Positions 14,288 to 22,722 of a stretch of DNA of 26,027 nucleotides are shown piece by piece. The notes under the pieces are model-generated. The model did not search any database. It was not told the DNA's origin and saw only the letters and a program-made list of their open reading frames with translations. The translations under genes were made by a program, and so were the position numbers. Position 1 is the stretch's first letter, and the number at the start of each line of letters is the position of its first letter. Origin of the DNA: an uncultured Eubacteriales bacterium (GTDB taxonomy: Bacteria; Bacillota; Clostridia; Oscillospirales; Acutalibacteraceae); assembly GCA_900316925.1 (NCBI GenBank), contig ONEU01000033.1, forward strand, positions 1 to 26,027, read 5' to 3'.

Positions 14288-15280
14288 ATGAAACGATTGC
14301 TGTCTGTCCTGATCTCGTCTGTCCTGGTCTGGTGTGCGGTGTGTTTTTCCATGACGGGGGCGACGACAAAACAACCTGATTTTATCCGTTATGCGGAATT
14401 CAACGTGACATCCCCTGCTCTGGAAAAAGCATTGGAAGCGGATATTCTTTCACAGAACGAGGATGTGAAAATCAACTGGGTGGAGGTGCTGGCTGTTCTG
14501 GGGGCATCATACGGCGGGGATTTCGGGCGCTACCGGGCATCCGATATGGACGGGATCCTCACGCAGCTCCGGGATGGAAAATCGGTTCCGGAGCTTACAA
14601 GGGGAATGAAATACTATGATTATTATCGGCAGGTATATGGAGCCATGCTGGATGGATTTGTCGGAAAGTATACGGAGTACGGTTTTGATGAACAGGGAAA
14701 TGTGACGGAGACGGAAACCTATGGGCTAAAGGTCTGTTCTCCCCTGGCAAAGAATTTCTCCTATTCCCATTACGATGATTTCGGCGCTTCCAGAACCTAC
14801 GGCTATGCCCGTCAGCATCTGGGACACGATATGATGTGTGCGGTGGGAACGCCTGTCATTGCCGTGGAGGACGGGACGGTGGAAGTGATGGGCTGGAACG
14901 AATACGGCGGCTGGCGGATCGGTATCAGGAGCAATGACCGCAGGCGTTACTACTATTATGCCCATCTGCGTCAGAACCGCCCCTTCCATGAAGGCCTGTC
15001 CGAAGGAATGACGGTTCATGCCGGTGATGTGATCGGTTATGCCGGACGCACCGGTTACAGCAAGACGGAAAATACCAATAATATCGAAACGCCCCACCTG
15101 CATTTCGGTCTGGAACTGATTTTTGATGAGAGTCAGAAGGAATGTGACAACGAAATTTGGATAGATTTGTATGCGATAACTCTGCTGCTGGAACAACATC
15201 GTTCAGAGGTTGTCCGGGTGGCGGAAACAAAGGAGTTCTATGCTCCACGGCAGAAGCTGTCATCCAACAGCAGTGGGTAA
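14288..15280 (+). CDS. Exported M23 family metallopeptidase
   Basis: A 330-residue protein with an N-terminal membrane segment or signal peptide (MKRLLSVLISSVLVWCAVCF), an uncharacterised middle region and a C-terminal M23 (LytM-like) domain. The zinc and catalytic residues are seen as His 177 and Asp 181 (HLGHD), His 226 (YAHL) and the HxH pair His 270/272 (PHLHF). M23 enzymes cut peptide cross-links in peptidoglycan; with a complete set of ligands this one should be active, unlike the SpoIIQ type. The ATG at 14288 follows GGGTGA by 5 bp. It starts just after the terminator of the VanY gene and shows no promoter of its own, so it may depend on read-through or on a non-sigma-A promoter. A sporulation role is possible but not shown. 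Confidence 0.88.
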   Translation: MKRLLSVLISSVLVWCAVCFSMTGATTKQPDFIRYAEFNVTSPALEKALEADILSQNEDVKINWVEVLAVLGASYGGDFGRYRASDMDGILTQLRDGKSVPELTRGMKYYDYYRQVYGAMLDGFVGKYTEYGFDEQGNVTETETYGLKVCSPLAKNFSYSHYDDFGASRTYGYARQHLGHDMMCAVGTPVIAVEDGTVEVMGWNEYGGWRIGIRSNDRRRYYYYAHLRQNRPFHEGLSEGMTVHAGDVIGYAGRTGYSKTENTNNIETPHLHFGLELIFDESQKECDNEIWIDLYAITLLLEQHRSEVVRVAETKEFYAPRQKLSSNSSG

Positions 15281-15296
15281 CAGTGCAAAATATAAC

Positions 15297-15505
15297 CACG
15301 GAAATCAATTTTGAAAAATCCTTGCCTGAAAGTCTTTGCATATTCTTCATCAACAACGATGAGAAGTTAGTGATGAGAGGTTAGTGTTTACCGAATGCTG
15401 CAAGGTATATCCTTCAGCGAATTTTGGAAAGGGGTCCGTGGAAAACCTTTTTTCGCCAGAAAAAGGTTTTCCCTGGGAACTGACAGGTCAGAATTGATTT
15501 CCGTG
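15297..15505 (+). mobile_element. MITE-like element, copy C
   Basis: A 209-bp element, the longest copy. The left end CACGGAAATCAATTTTGA and the right end, read inward as CACGGAAATCAATTCTGA, form an 18-bp inverted repeat with one mismatch. A hairpin with perfect 13-bp arms (GGAAAACCTTTTT/AAAAAGGTTTTCC, 15440-15472) lies inside. The flanks are AAATATAAC (15288-15296) and AAAGATAAC (15506-15514), a 9-bp direct repeat with one mismatch. Relative to copy B it has a small internal insertion around 15361-15380, where GTTAGTG is partly duplicated (GAAGTTAGTGATGAGAGGTTAGTG). It fills most of the space between the M23 gene and the holB promoter. Confidence 0.87.
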
Positions 15506-15523
15506 AAAGATAACCATAAACAC

Positions 15524-15552
15524 TTGTCAAAAACGGTGAAATACGCTATAAT
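15524..15552 (+). promoter_or_regulatory. Sigma-A promoter for holB-ricT
   Basis: TTGTCA (15524-15529), 17 bp and a perfect TATAAT (15547-15552). The -35 box starts 18 bp after the end of MITE copy C. Confidence 0.88.
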
Positions 15553-15608
15553 GAAACAGGATGTGTCGTGTGAAACGGCAAATTTGAATCGGGAGGATAA
15601 GGCCTGCT

Positions 15609-16571
15609 ATGCTTCTTTCGGAATTTGCGGGAAATGCCGAGGTGCTCTTTGAACTGTCGGAAGTTATGAAAAAAAACGTCCTGCCCCATGCACTCCTGAT
15701 TGAGGGTGCCAAGGGTACGGGAAAAACTACCCTTGCCGGGATTATTGCCCAGTATTGCGTCTGCTCTTCCAATGAACAACAGCCCTGCGGTCATTGTCCG
15801 GATTGCGCCAAGGCACAGAAAGGCATCCACCCCGACATTTTGGTTGCCGATGGCGAACAGACTGGCGGCCTGAACATTGAATCCATCAGAAATATCCGCT
15901 CTTCTGCGTACATCAAGCCCAATGAGGCCCGGCAGAAGGTCTATCTCCTTCTTCACTGCGAAAAGATGCTTCCCGCTGCTCAGAATGCGTTTCTGAAGGT
16001 GCTGGAGGAACCGCCTGAAAATGTCACCTTTGTGATGACGGCAGTCTCTGCGACTTCCCTGCTGCAGACCATCCGCTCCCGGACAAGAATCATCTCGCTC
16101 TATCCGGCAGCGGTGGAGGAAGCGGTCGGCTTCCTGGAATCGCGCTATCCCGACAAGGAGCGGTCAGAGCTGGAAAAGGCGGCGCAGAGCAGCGGCGGCA
16201 ATATCGATCTGGCGATCGAGCTGCTGGAGGGAAAACTGGAAGAAGCCCGTGGGCTGGCGGTGGAGATCATGCAGGCGATCCCTCTTTCAACGGAATATCG
16301 TCTGTTACAGCTGCTATATCAGGCAGTCCAGAACCGGGCACTTGCTGTCCGTGTACTGGATGCTTTGTGCGAGGTCGTTACGGAATGTGTGAAGGCATCT
16401 GTCGGCGGTAGGACCAATCTCACAGAGGCTGCAACAATTGCCGCTAAAATGACGCAGAAAAGACTGTTTCTGCTGCAGGAAAAAATCATAAATGCCCGCA
16501 GTATCCTGAATGTCAATGTCAATTTGAATTGCTATGGCACCTGGCTGTGTGCGGAGTTACGAAATCAATAA
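15609..16571 (+). CDS. holB: DNA polymerase III subunit delta' (HolB)
   Basis: A 320-residue clamp-loader subunit. It has a Walker A loop GAKGTGKT (33-40), a zinc-binding cysteine group (CGHCPDC, about 60-66, with Cys 50/52 before it), the LLHCEKMLPAAQNAFLKVLEEPP block shared by delta' and gamma/tau, and RSRTR in the sensor/SRC region. Delta' helps load the sliding clamp at the replication fork. The ATG at 15609 follows GGGAGGA by 11 bp, or AAGG by 6 bp. The next gene starts 14 bp after the stop; holB followed by ricT is the conserved Firmicutes order, which supports both calls. Confidence 0.93.
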   Translation: MLLSEFAGNAEVLFELSEVMKKNVLPHALLIEGAKGTGKTTLAGIIAQYCVCSSNEQQPCGHCPDCAKAQKGIHPDILVADGEQTGGLNIESIRNIRSSAYIKPNEARQKVYLLLHCEKMLPAAQNAFLKVLEEPPENVTFVMTAVSATSLLQTIRSRTRIISLYPAAVEEAVGFLESRYPDKERSELEKAAQSSGGNIDLAIELLEGKLEEARGLAVEIMQAIPLSTEYRLLQLLYQAVQNRALAVRVLDALCEVVTECVKASVGGRTNLTEAATIAAKMTQKRLFLLQEKIINARSILNVNVNLNCYGTWLCAELRNQ

Positions 16572-16584
16572 AACGGAGGATAAT

Positions 16585-17454
16585 ATGGCTTCTATAATCG
16601 GTGTTAGATTCAGAGATGTTGGAAAGATCTATTACTTTGATCCCGACGGGAAAACCCTCTCAAAGGGTGAGTATGTCATCGTGGAGACAAGCCGTGGCGT
16701 GGAATGCGGCGAGGTTGCTATGGATAACCGTACCATTCCCGATGACGAGATCAGCTATCCCCTGAAAAAGCTTATCCGTGTGGCAACGGCGGATGATCTG
16801 AAACGTGTTGCCGATAATAAAGAAAAAGAAAAAAAGGCCTTCGATATCTGCAATCAGAAGATCAGGGACCATAAGCTCAAAATGAAGCTCATCAATGTGG
16901 AATACACCTTCGACAATAACAAGATCCTCTTCTATTTCACGGCTGACGGGCGGGTGGATTTCCGTGAGCTGGTCAAGGATCTGGCCTATGTGTTCCGCAC
17001 GAGGATCGAGCTGCGGCAGATCGGTGTGAGAGACGAAGCAAAGATGCTGGGCGGTCTGGGTATCTGCGGCAGACCCTTCTGCTGCAAGACCTTCCTGGGT
17101 GACTTTCAGCCGGTGTCCATCAAGATGGCAAAGGAACAGGGAATGTCACTGAATCCTGTGAAAATTTCCGGTACCTGCGGACGTCTGATGTGCTGCCTGA
17201 AATACGAGCAGGAGGCCTATACGGATCTGCTCAAGCGTACTCCCAAGATGGGGGCAATTGTAAATACCCCTGATGGCAAGGGTACGGTGGTAGATGTCAA
17301 CCTGATTACCGGAATGCTGTCGGTGTCCCTGCATAAATCCCCTGATGCGGCGGCTCATCATTATAAAGTAGCCGATGTCAGCATCATCAAGGATGGTCAG
17401 ATCCGGATTGATAAATCAGAGATGGACCGTCTGAAAAAGCTGGAAAAGAACTGA
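16585..17454 (+). CDS. ricT: RicT (YaaT/PSP1-domain) regulatory factor
   Basis: A 289-residue PSP1-domain protein. The conserved cysteines, Cys 161, 166, 167 (CGRPFCC) and Cys 198, 203, 204 (CGRLMCC), match those of RicT. In Bacillus, RicT joins RicA and RicF in an Fe-S cluster complex that aids RNase Y processing and affects sporulation, biofilm and competence. Whether RicA and RicF exist in this organism cannot be seen here. The ATG at 16585 is 4 bp after CGGAGGA; an in-frame ATG at 16534 lies within holB and lacks such a site. It forms an operon with holB and ends at the hairpin at 17473. Confidence 0.92.
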   Translation: MASIIGVRFRDVGKIYYFDPDGKTLSKGEYVIVETSRGVECGEVAMDNRTIPDDEISYPLKKLIRVATADDLKRVADNKEKEKKAFDICNQKIRDHKLKMKLINVEYTFDNNKILFYFTADGRVDFRELVKDLAYVFRTRIELRQIGVRDEAKMLGGLGICGRPFCCKTFLGDFQPVSIKMAKEQGMSLNPVKISGTCGRLMCCLKYEQEAYTDLLKRTPKMGAIVNTPDGKGTVVDVNLITGMLSVSLHKSPDAAAHHYKVADVSIIKDGQIRIDKSEMDRLKKLEKN

Positions 17455-17472
17455 GCCTTTGGCAGGTATGAT

Positions 17473-17515
17473 AAAACCGCTGTTTATCTGAGTGGATAAA
17501 CAGCGGTTTTTCAGT
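17473..17515. terminator. Bidirectional terminator between ricT and the subtilase gene
   Basis: A perfect 16-bp stem (arms 17473-17488 and 17495-17510, loop TGAGTG) runs from AAAACCGC to GCGGTTTT. It carries T-rich sequence on both sides and can serve the convergent genes. Confidence 0.9.
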
Positions 17516-20500
17516 TTATGGCTGATTTCGTTTTTTGCTTCTGCCGGTCAGGAAGATGCAGCCGACGGCAGAGAATACCAACAGAACCGTCAGCGGAACC
17601 ACCGGGTTCGGACGATTACCGGTATCGGGAATATCCGTTGGTTTGACAGTCTGGGGGGGCTCCGGCGAAACCGGGTAATCCGCAGACGTTTCCGACGGAC
17701 TGACGGGCTGCTTCGGCTTGTCAGGCTTCGGATCCGGTTTCTTTTCCTCTTCGGGATGGAGCGGCGCCGGCGACGGAGGCTGTTTCTTCTGTACCGTCAT
17801 TGTCTTGCTGAGATAACAGCTTACGGGAGTCAGATACAGAAGCTGGACGTCTGAAGCATCCTCCCATTGATAGGCGTCATCGGCAAGCTGGAGGGATTTT
17901 GTGCCAAGGGACAGATTGCCAAGATTGAGCGTGCCTTTATCGCTGGTGCGGTACTCTTTCCCATCGAGCATGACGGCAAGGTCTTTCACGGGAGCTCCCT
18001 TGCTGTCACAGAACTGCAGCTCCAGGACGCCATAGTGATTCACGTCGATCACCTTCATGCTGCTGGTATTATAGGCATAATCCAATGCACGGTAGCCCAG
18101 GAGCGTATCACTGACATCCTTATACTCCTGGCTTGGTTCAAACTCGATCGTTACATTGTCATCGTGGTAGACTTCCTTCTTCGCATTCTTCTTTTCGCTG
18201 ATGAGCTCCTGATAATCCGTGACATCAAAGGTGAAGGTATAATAATGCGTATCGGTATCATAGTCTACCTTGCAGAAGTTGCTTTCACCGCAGCGGGTCC
18301 GCAGATCCGCAAGGATATCTACCTGCTTTTCAATATTGCCGCTGCTGTCGCACTTGACTGCAAAGAACTGGATTCCCTGTAACAAGCCGTTATCAAAGGT
18401 GGTCAGGGTGAGATAGATGCGCCCGTCCTCCCCCTTCTCCAGAAATGATGTCAGGATCTCCGGCTCGGTGTTATCGACACGCACTTCAAAGCTGCGGCTC
18501 TCCGTTCGTTCGGAATTTCCTTTTGAACTGATGGTGGAAGCCTGCACCGTGTAGAGATAGGTGCCTTCAAACAGGGTCTCACAGCATTTTCGGAGTTCTT
18601 CCAGAAAAGAACGGTTCTGTTCTTCACTAAACTCCTCCACGGGGTTGTAATCATAGCTGAATACCGAGGGAATGCTGCCGAAGTTCTGATAATACAACAA
18701 ATTGCCGCCCATATCCTCTATCTTGATCGTGTAATCCATGGTATCACGGAGCAGGTAGAGCTGCGGCACCAGCGCGGCTGTGGGAAGTGACGGATTCTGC
18801 ATGGAATAATCCCGAATGGCGTTGATGCCGAAGGACAGCTCCGTGGGAAGTTCCTTGTAATACAGGGAATTGACACCGAGAGGAAGTGAGATCATCCTGT
18901 TGTTGTGATTGATACCGACTGCAAGTCCGCTGTCAAGGTACGGGAATTGTTTTTCCTGGTCGTAGACGGTAGAGGTGAAGATCGGTCCTTTTGACCAGTC
19001 ACCGCAGAACCCGGTAAACGGCAGCGACAGCTCCGGCTGCTCCGGAGACGTCAGGAATATGAACCCGTCCACAAAAAATCCGTTGGTAAAGACGGTGCTG
19101 CGTTGCCGGACAAATTCCGGATCAAGAATGATCTGTACCGTGACGGAGATATCGGACTCCGGAGCTACCGTAACGGTATCGGTTTTCTGTCCGTTGACGG
19201 TAAAGCTGATCTGTGCCTGATCCATGATGGAGACTGGATCGGTCTGATTGACCGGATATTGCTTCTTTGTTTTCTCATCTGTCTTTAACTGATAGTCGTC
19301 TGTTTGCAGCACTGCTTGCAGCGGATAGGATACCGTTTCCTCGGACAGATTTGTCACCGTGAAGGAGAAGGTGTACTGTCCGCTGAGATCGTCCTTCATG
19401 GAAATCTTCGGGCGCTTTCCGTCAACAGACAGATAGGCTTTTGTTTCGAGCGCTTTTCCCAGAGCGGCGATCCCTGCCCCCTGATACCTGGGACTGTAAT
19501 AGGTTTTCGGCGTGGTCTCATCTCCTTGTTGGAATACGGCCGGAGTTGCCGTACTCATCAGCAGCTTGTAGATCAGCTCCTCCATCTCATCGGTGGACAG
19601 ATGCTCCGCCATGTCGCTTTCGTTGAGGTACTGCTTCATCAGCGCATAAGAACCTGTCGCACAGGGCGTGGCCATAGAGGTACCGGACATATTGGCATAG
19701 CTGTTATCATAGGCCGCAGAAAAAATATTACTACCCGGAGTTGTGATATCAGGCTTGAGCGTGAGGTCTGAACGAACGCCCAGGGAACTGAAATAGGACA
19801 TCTCCCCCGCATAGGGATTGTCCGTTGACGTGTACTTTTCGTCAACGATTACTTTCAGTTTGCCGGTGGGCTTCTCCTCCAAATAGGATTTTACGGAGCT
19901 GTCCAGTAAAAAAATCGTACCGTCCTCTGTCCCGGTTTGTGTAATCTCAATCGGCTTCCCGTCATCAATGAGAGCCAATCCGATACAACCGTGATGAACG
20001 GCATTCCTGAGCATCTCCTCCAGGGGAATGTCTCCCTTGTTGAGAATCAGGTATTTCCGGTGCAGTTGGAGATCCTTGAACGATTCCTCCGAACCGTCAA
20101 TATCCAGATACAGATAATCATACAATTCCGAACCATCGTCTTCTTCTTCCCACGTCTCTTCATCCTGCCGTTTCAGTGCTTCCGTCTCATTGCCGCCTTG
20201 CGACAGTTCCTCGATACCCCCAAGGAAAACGGAAATGAAACGGATCTCTTTTTTCAGTTCGCCGTTGAACAGATAATAGGTTTTCATCTCATAGGTCTTT
20301 AACGGCTCACAGGATGCCACGGAAAGGACACTATCCATAGACGAAGGGGTTCCTACCGTGCTGTAATGAACAAAGTCCGTCGGCAATGAAATCTGTTCCA
20401 CATCGTAACCGTTATACCGATCGTTGCCGGCTGACGCGATCACGGCAATTCCCGAATCTGTCAGCTTCTCAATTAACGATTTCCCTTCATATTCGTATTG

Positions 20501-21481
20501 CAGATACTTTCTGGCACCAAAGCTGCAGTTGATTGCGTCCGGACAGAGCTTGACGGCATCGTCCAGAGCCGCAATGAGCGCTTCGCTGGTAAGATTTCCT
20601 TCCTGATCGCAAATCTTGAACAGCGCAAGCTGTGCATCGTAGGCGACCCCATGATAATTGTATTCGCTGTTTCTTCCGCTGTTGCCGGCAGCGATACAGC
20701 TGACGTGGGTGCCGTGATAGTACCGCTCGTCCTGACAGTCAAGATCATTTTCTCCATAATCATAGGCGTAGATGATCTTCGGACTGGAATATACATCTTC
20801 AATCCGATAGCGCTTGTCAATGTTCAGCGGTGTGACATCATTGATCATGGAAACGTATTCCTTGTCGTATGCCGCTTCTGCCGGTTTGACGGAAAACGCT
20901 TCGTGCTGGACGTCAAACTCGCTGTCAATCACCGCAATCAAGGTGCTTTTTCCGGTGTAGCCCTTGTCGTAGGCGGTCTTCGTATCAATGGTGGCCTTTT
21001 GCGCACTGCCGTAAACCGCTTTTTTCTGAACCTTTGTTGCGGTTGCGGGAGCCGTTTTTGCTGACGTGTGGACAACTGTCGTTCCGGAGATCTCCACGGA
21101 ACGGACACCCGGCAGCTTTTCCAGCTGCTTTTTGGCGGAAAGCGGTGCGCTGAAGGTGATTCCGTTGGTGACGGCGCAGAAGGAGCGGCTTTTACTGAAA
21201 TCTGCGTCCGGCAGTAGAGCGGTGACGGCCTGCTGTATCTGCTGCTGTTCATTGCTGATCTTATTGCTGAGCGCTTTTCCTTCCGGAGAAAAAATCAGTT
21301 CCTTCATAGAATCATAGCGGTCGGAGCTGAGCACATGATCCAGGAGTGAAGGACTGTCAAGTGTCAGCATATAGACAACGGATTCGGACGGGACCTCCGA
21401 TGGGACAGCAGCCGATGCCGGCAGGACGGTAAAAGCGGACAACAGTCCTGCACAAAGGATAGAACATAGGATTTTTTTCAT
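17516..21481 (-). CDS. Cell-wall-anchored subtilase (S8), C5a-peptidase/lactocepin-like
   Basis: A 1321-residue secreted serine protease. A signal peptide (MKKILCSILC to about ASA-AV) is followed by an I9-like propeptide (about 30-135). The S8 domain has Asp 186 (AVIDSEFD), His 256 (HGTHV), Asn 353 (ASAGN) and Ser 602 (SGTSMATP), all present. The long gap between Asn and Ser (about 395-560) probably holds a protease-associated insert. Beta-sandwich Fn3-like domains follow, then a CnaB-like segment near 1180-1230. A proline/lysine-rich wall-spanning linker precedes IPDTG, a hydrophobic helix and the basic tail GRSKKRNQP. The end is a sortase signal with I in place of L. The ATG at 21481 follows AAGGAG. 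It lies downstream of pyrE after a terminator. It probably degrades proteins or peptides at the cell surface; no sortase is in the window. Confidence 0.9.
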   Translation of the reverse strand: MKKILCSILCAGLLSAFTVLPASAAVPSEVPSESVVYMLTLDSPSLLDHVLSSDRYDSMKELIFSPEGKALSNKISNEQQQIQQAVTALLPDADFSKSRSFCAVTNGITFSAPLSAKKQLEKLPGVRSVEISGTTVVHTSAKTAPATATKVQKKAVYGSAQKATIDTKTAYDKGYTGKSTLIAVIDSEFDVQHEAFSVKPAEAAYDKEYVSMINDVTPLNIDKRYRIEDVYSSPKIIYAYDYGENDLDCQDERYYHGTHVSCIAAGNSGRNSEYNYHGVAYDAQLALFKICDQEGNLTSEALIAALDDAVKLCPDAINCSFGARKYLQYEYEGKSLIEKLTDSGIAVIASAGNDRYNGYDVEQISLPTDFVHYSTVGTPSSMDSVLSVASCEPLKTYEMKTYYLFNGELKKEIRFISVFLGGIEELSQGGNETEALKRQDEETWEEEDDGSELYDYLYLDIDGSEESFKDLQLHRKYLILNKGDIPLEEMLRNAVHHGCIGLALIDDGKPIEITQTGTEDGTIFLLDSSVKSYLEEKPTGKLKVIVDEKYTSTDNPYAGEMSYFSSLGVRSDLTLKPDITTPGSNIFSAAYDNSYANMSGTSMATPCATGSYALMKQYLNESDMAEHLSTDEMEELIYKLLMSTATPAVFQQGDETTPKTYYSPRYQGAGIAALGKALETKAYLSVDGKRPKISMKDDLSGQYTFSFTVTNLSEETVSYPLQAVLQTDDYQLKTDEKTKKQYPVNQTDPVSIMDQAQISFTVNGQKTDTVTVAPESDISVTVQIILDPEFVRQRSTVFTNGFFVDGFIFLTSPEQPELSLPFTGFCGDWSKGPIFTSTVYDQEKQFPYLDSGLAVGINHNNRMISLPLGVNSLYYKELPTELSFGINAIRDYSMQNPSLPTAALVPQLYLLRDTMDYTIKIEDMGGNLLYYQNFGSIPSVFSYDYNPVEEFSEEQNRSFLEELRKCCETLFEGTYLYTVQASTISSKGNSERTESRSFEVRVDNTEPEILTSFLEKGEDGRIYLTLTTFDNGLLQGIQFFAVKCDSSGNIEKQVDILADLRTRCGESNFCKVDYDTDTHYYTFTFDVTDYQELISEKKNAKKEVYHDDNVTIEFEPSQEYKDVSDTLLGYRALDYAYNTSSMKVIDVNHYGVLELQFCDSKGAPVKDLAVMLDGKEYRTSDKGTLNLGNLSLGTKSLQLADDAYQWEDASDVQLLYLTPVSCYLSKTMTVQKKQPPSPAPLHPEEEKKPDPKPDKPKQPVSPSETSADYPVSPEPPQTVKPTDIPDTGNRPNPVVPLTVLLVFSAVGCIFLTGRSKKRNQP

Positions 21482-21502
21482 TGTACTGTCTCCTTGAAAA
21501 AT

Positions 21503-21532
21503 AAAAGCACAAAGAAAACTCTCTGTGCTTTT
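21503..21532 (-). terminator. Terminator of pyrE
   Basis: Stem AAAAGCACA/TGTGCTTTT (9 bp, 12-base loop); on the minus strand it is followed by a T-rich tract. It separates pyrE from the subtilase, whose own promoter I could not identify. Confidence 0.75.
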
Positions 21533-21548
21533 GCCGGTGAAGGGACGA

Positions 21549-22223
21549 TTATTTTGCGCCGTAGAGTGCATAATAATCGTCGATGGCAGCCTTCAGCTGA
21601 TCGTCAATGACGACTCTTCCCTTGTACTCTTTATTATACAGATGCTCAATGACCTCGGCCATGGTAACAATAGCCGTGGTTTTCAGACCGTACTTCTCCT
21701 GAATCTCGCAAAGAGCGCTCTTCTCTCCCTGGCCCCTTTCCATTCTGTCAACGGATACGACCAGTCCGACCGGAGAGACATTTCCCTGTGCCTTGATGAT
21801 CGGCAGCGTCTCTTCGATGGAAGTGCCTGCGGTGGTGACGTCTTCGATGATTACGACTTTATCACCGTCGTTGATCGGGCTGCCCAGAAGAATGCCCTTA
21901 TCGCCGTGATCCTTGACTTCCTTTCGGTTGGAACAGTAGCGGATATCCTTGCCGTATTTCTCGCTGATAGCAATGGTAGCTGCTACAGAAAGCGGAATAC
22001 CCTTATAGGCAGGTCCGAAAAGTACGTCGAAATCCAGACCGAAGGTATTATGGATCGCCTCCGCATAATACTGGCCGAGTTTTCTGAGCTGAGCGCCTGT
22101 ACGATAGAAACCGGTATTGACAAAGAACGGTGTTTTTCTGCCGCTCTTGGTAACGAAGTCACCGAATTTCAATACCTGACAATCTACCATAAATTCAATA
22201 AATTCTTTTTTATAAGCTTCCAT
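21549..22223 (-). CDS. pyrE: Orotate phosphoribosyltransferase
   Basis: This enzyme joins orotate and PRPP to give orotidine 5'-monophosphate in pyrimidine synthesis. The 224-residue protein shows KSGRKTPFFVNTG near the N-terminus, LFGPAYKGIPL (orotate-site loop), KEVKDHGDKG (the flexible catalytic loop) and the PRPP-binding motif VVIIEDVTTAGTS. The ATG at 22223 is 7 bp from GGGGGT and follows a good sigma-A promoter; upstream in-frame ATGs lie at or before the promoter. The gene is transcribed alone, away from any pyr operon visible here. I see no PyrR-type attenuator in the leader. Confidence 0.95.
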   Translation of the reverse strand: MEAYKKEFIEFMVDCQVLKFGDFVTKSGRKTPFFVNTGFYRTGAQLRKLGQYYAEAIHNTFGLDFDVLFGPAYKGIPLSVAATIAISEKYGKDIRYCSNRKEVKDHGDKGILLGSPINDGDKVVIIEDVTTAGTSIEETLPIIKAQGNVSPVGLVVSVDRMERGQGEKSALCEIQEKYGLKTTAIVTMAEVIEHLYNKEYKGRVVIDDQLKAAIDDYYALYGAK

Positions 22224-22254
22224 GAGAATGACCCCCAATGAATATGATGGGTAT

Positions 22255-22283
22255 ATTATACCACAATTCTTAATAATTGTAAA
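22255..22283 (-). promoter_or_regulatory. Sigma-A promoter for pyrE
   Basis: On the minus strand TTTACA (22278-22283), 17 bp and TATAAT (22255-22260), with TGG directly before the -10 box (extended -10). Confidence 0.85.
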
Positions 22284-22287
22284 TACA

Positions 22288-22302
22288 ATTCCATTGAAAA
22301 AG
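22288..22302. repeat. 15-bp direct repeat, first copy
   Basis: ATTCCATTGAAAAAG is repeated exactly at 22346-22360, 58 bp away. This copy lies just upstream of the pyrE -35 box; the second forms the T tract of the regulator gene's terminator. It may be a local duplication. Confidence 0.6.
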
Positions 22303-22359
22303 CCAAGCACCCTCCCACCGCAGCCGGATGGATGCCTTTCGTTTTATTCCATTGAAAAA

Positions 22360-22381
22360 GACGGCTGATTATTCAGCCGTC
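22360..22381 (-). terminator. Terminator of the XRE regulator gene
   Basis: A perfect 9-bp stem GACGGCTGA/TCAGCCGTC with loop TTAT; on the minus strand it is followed by TTTTT. It ends 5 bp from the stop codon of the gene. Confidence 0.88.
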
Positions 22382-22386
22382 TCTTG

Positions 22387-22641
22387 TCATTGCTTCGTTT
22401 CCCTGCCGAGTAGATAGTCAACAGATACCTCGAGAATATCTGCCAATGCAACCAACTCTATATCTGTAACATATCTGATCTGTCCTTCAAGCTTGGAAAG
22501 TCCGGAAGCATTCATATCAACACCCCGCACTTGGAGCTGTGCTAAAAGCTCCTTCTGCTTCATGCCTTTCTTTTTGCGTGCTTCCTCAACCCGGACTCCG
22601 ATGAGATTTCTGGAGCCAAGTGCTTGCTTTCGCAATCTCAT
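22387..22641 (-). CDS. Small XRE-family (Cro/CI-type) HTH regulator
   Basis: An 84-residue protein that is almost entirely one helix-turn-helix domain: GVRVEEARKKKGMKQKELLAQL, then MNASGLSKLEGQIRYVTDIELVALADILEVSVDYLLGR. It has no effector or dimerisation domain beyond this. The start at 22641 follows GAGGGGT by 7 bp and there is a well-formed sigma-A promoter and terminator, so it is a single-gene unit. Its target is unknown. The neighbouring intergenic region contains two ATGCCATG repeats one helical turn apart, a possible binding site for this or another regulator. Confidence 0.85.
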   Translation of the reverse strand: MRLRKQALGSRNLIGVRVEEARKKKGMKQKELLAQLQVRGVDMNASGLSKLEGQIRYVTDIELVALADILEVSVDYLLGRETKQ

Positions 22642-22693
22642 TCGTTACACCCCTCTATTAAGATTTTTCGAGAAATCATAAATTACTGTAAAA

Positions 22694-22722
22694 ATTATAA
22701 AGTAAAATCAATTAAATGACAA
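22694..22722 (-). promoter_or_regulatory. Sigma-A promoter for the XRE regulator
   Basis: On the minus strand TTGTCA (22717-22722), 17 bp and TATAAT (22694-22699). Confidence 0.82.

Noticed and set aside
22224..22254. PyrR-type attenuator or other riboswitch in the pyrE leader
   Set aside because: The leader is only about 25 bases between promoter and start and cannot hold the required structures.
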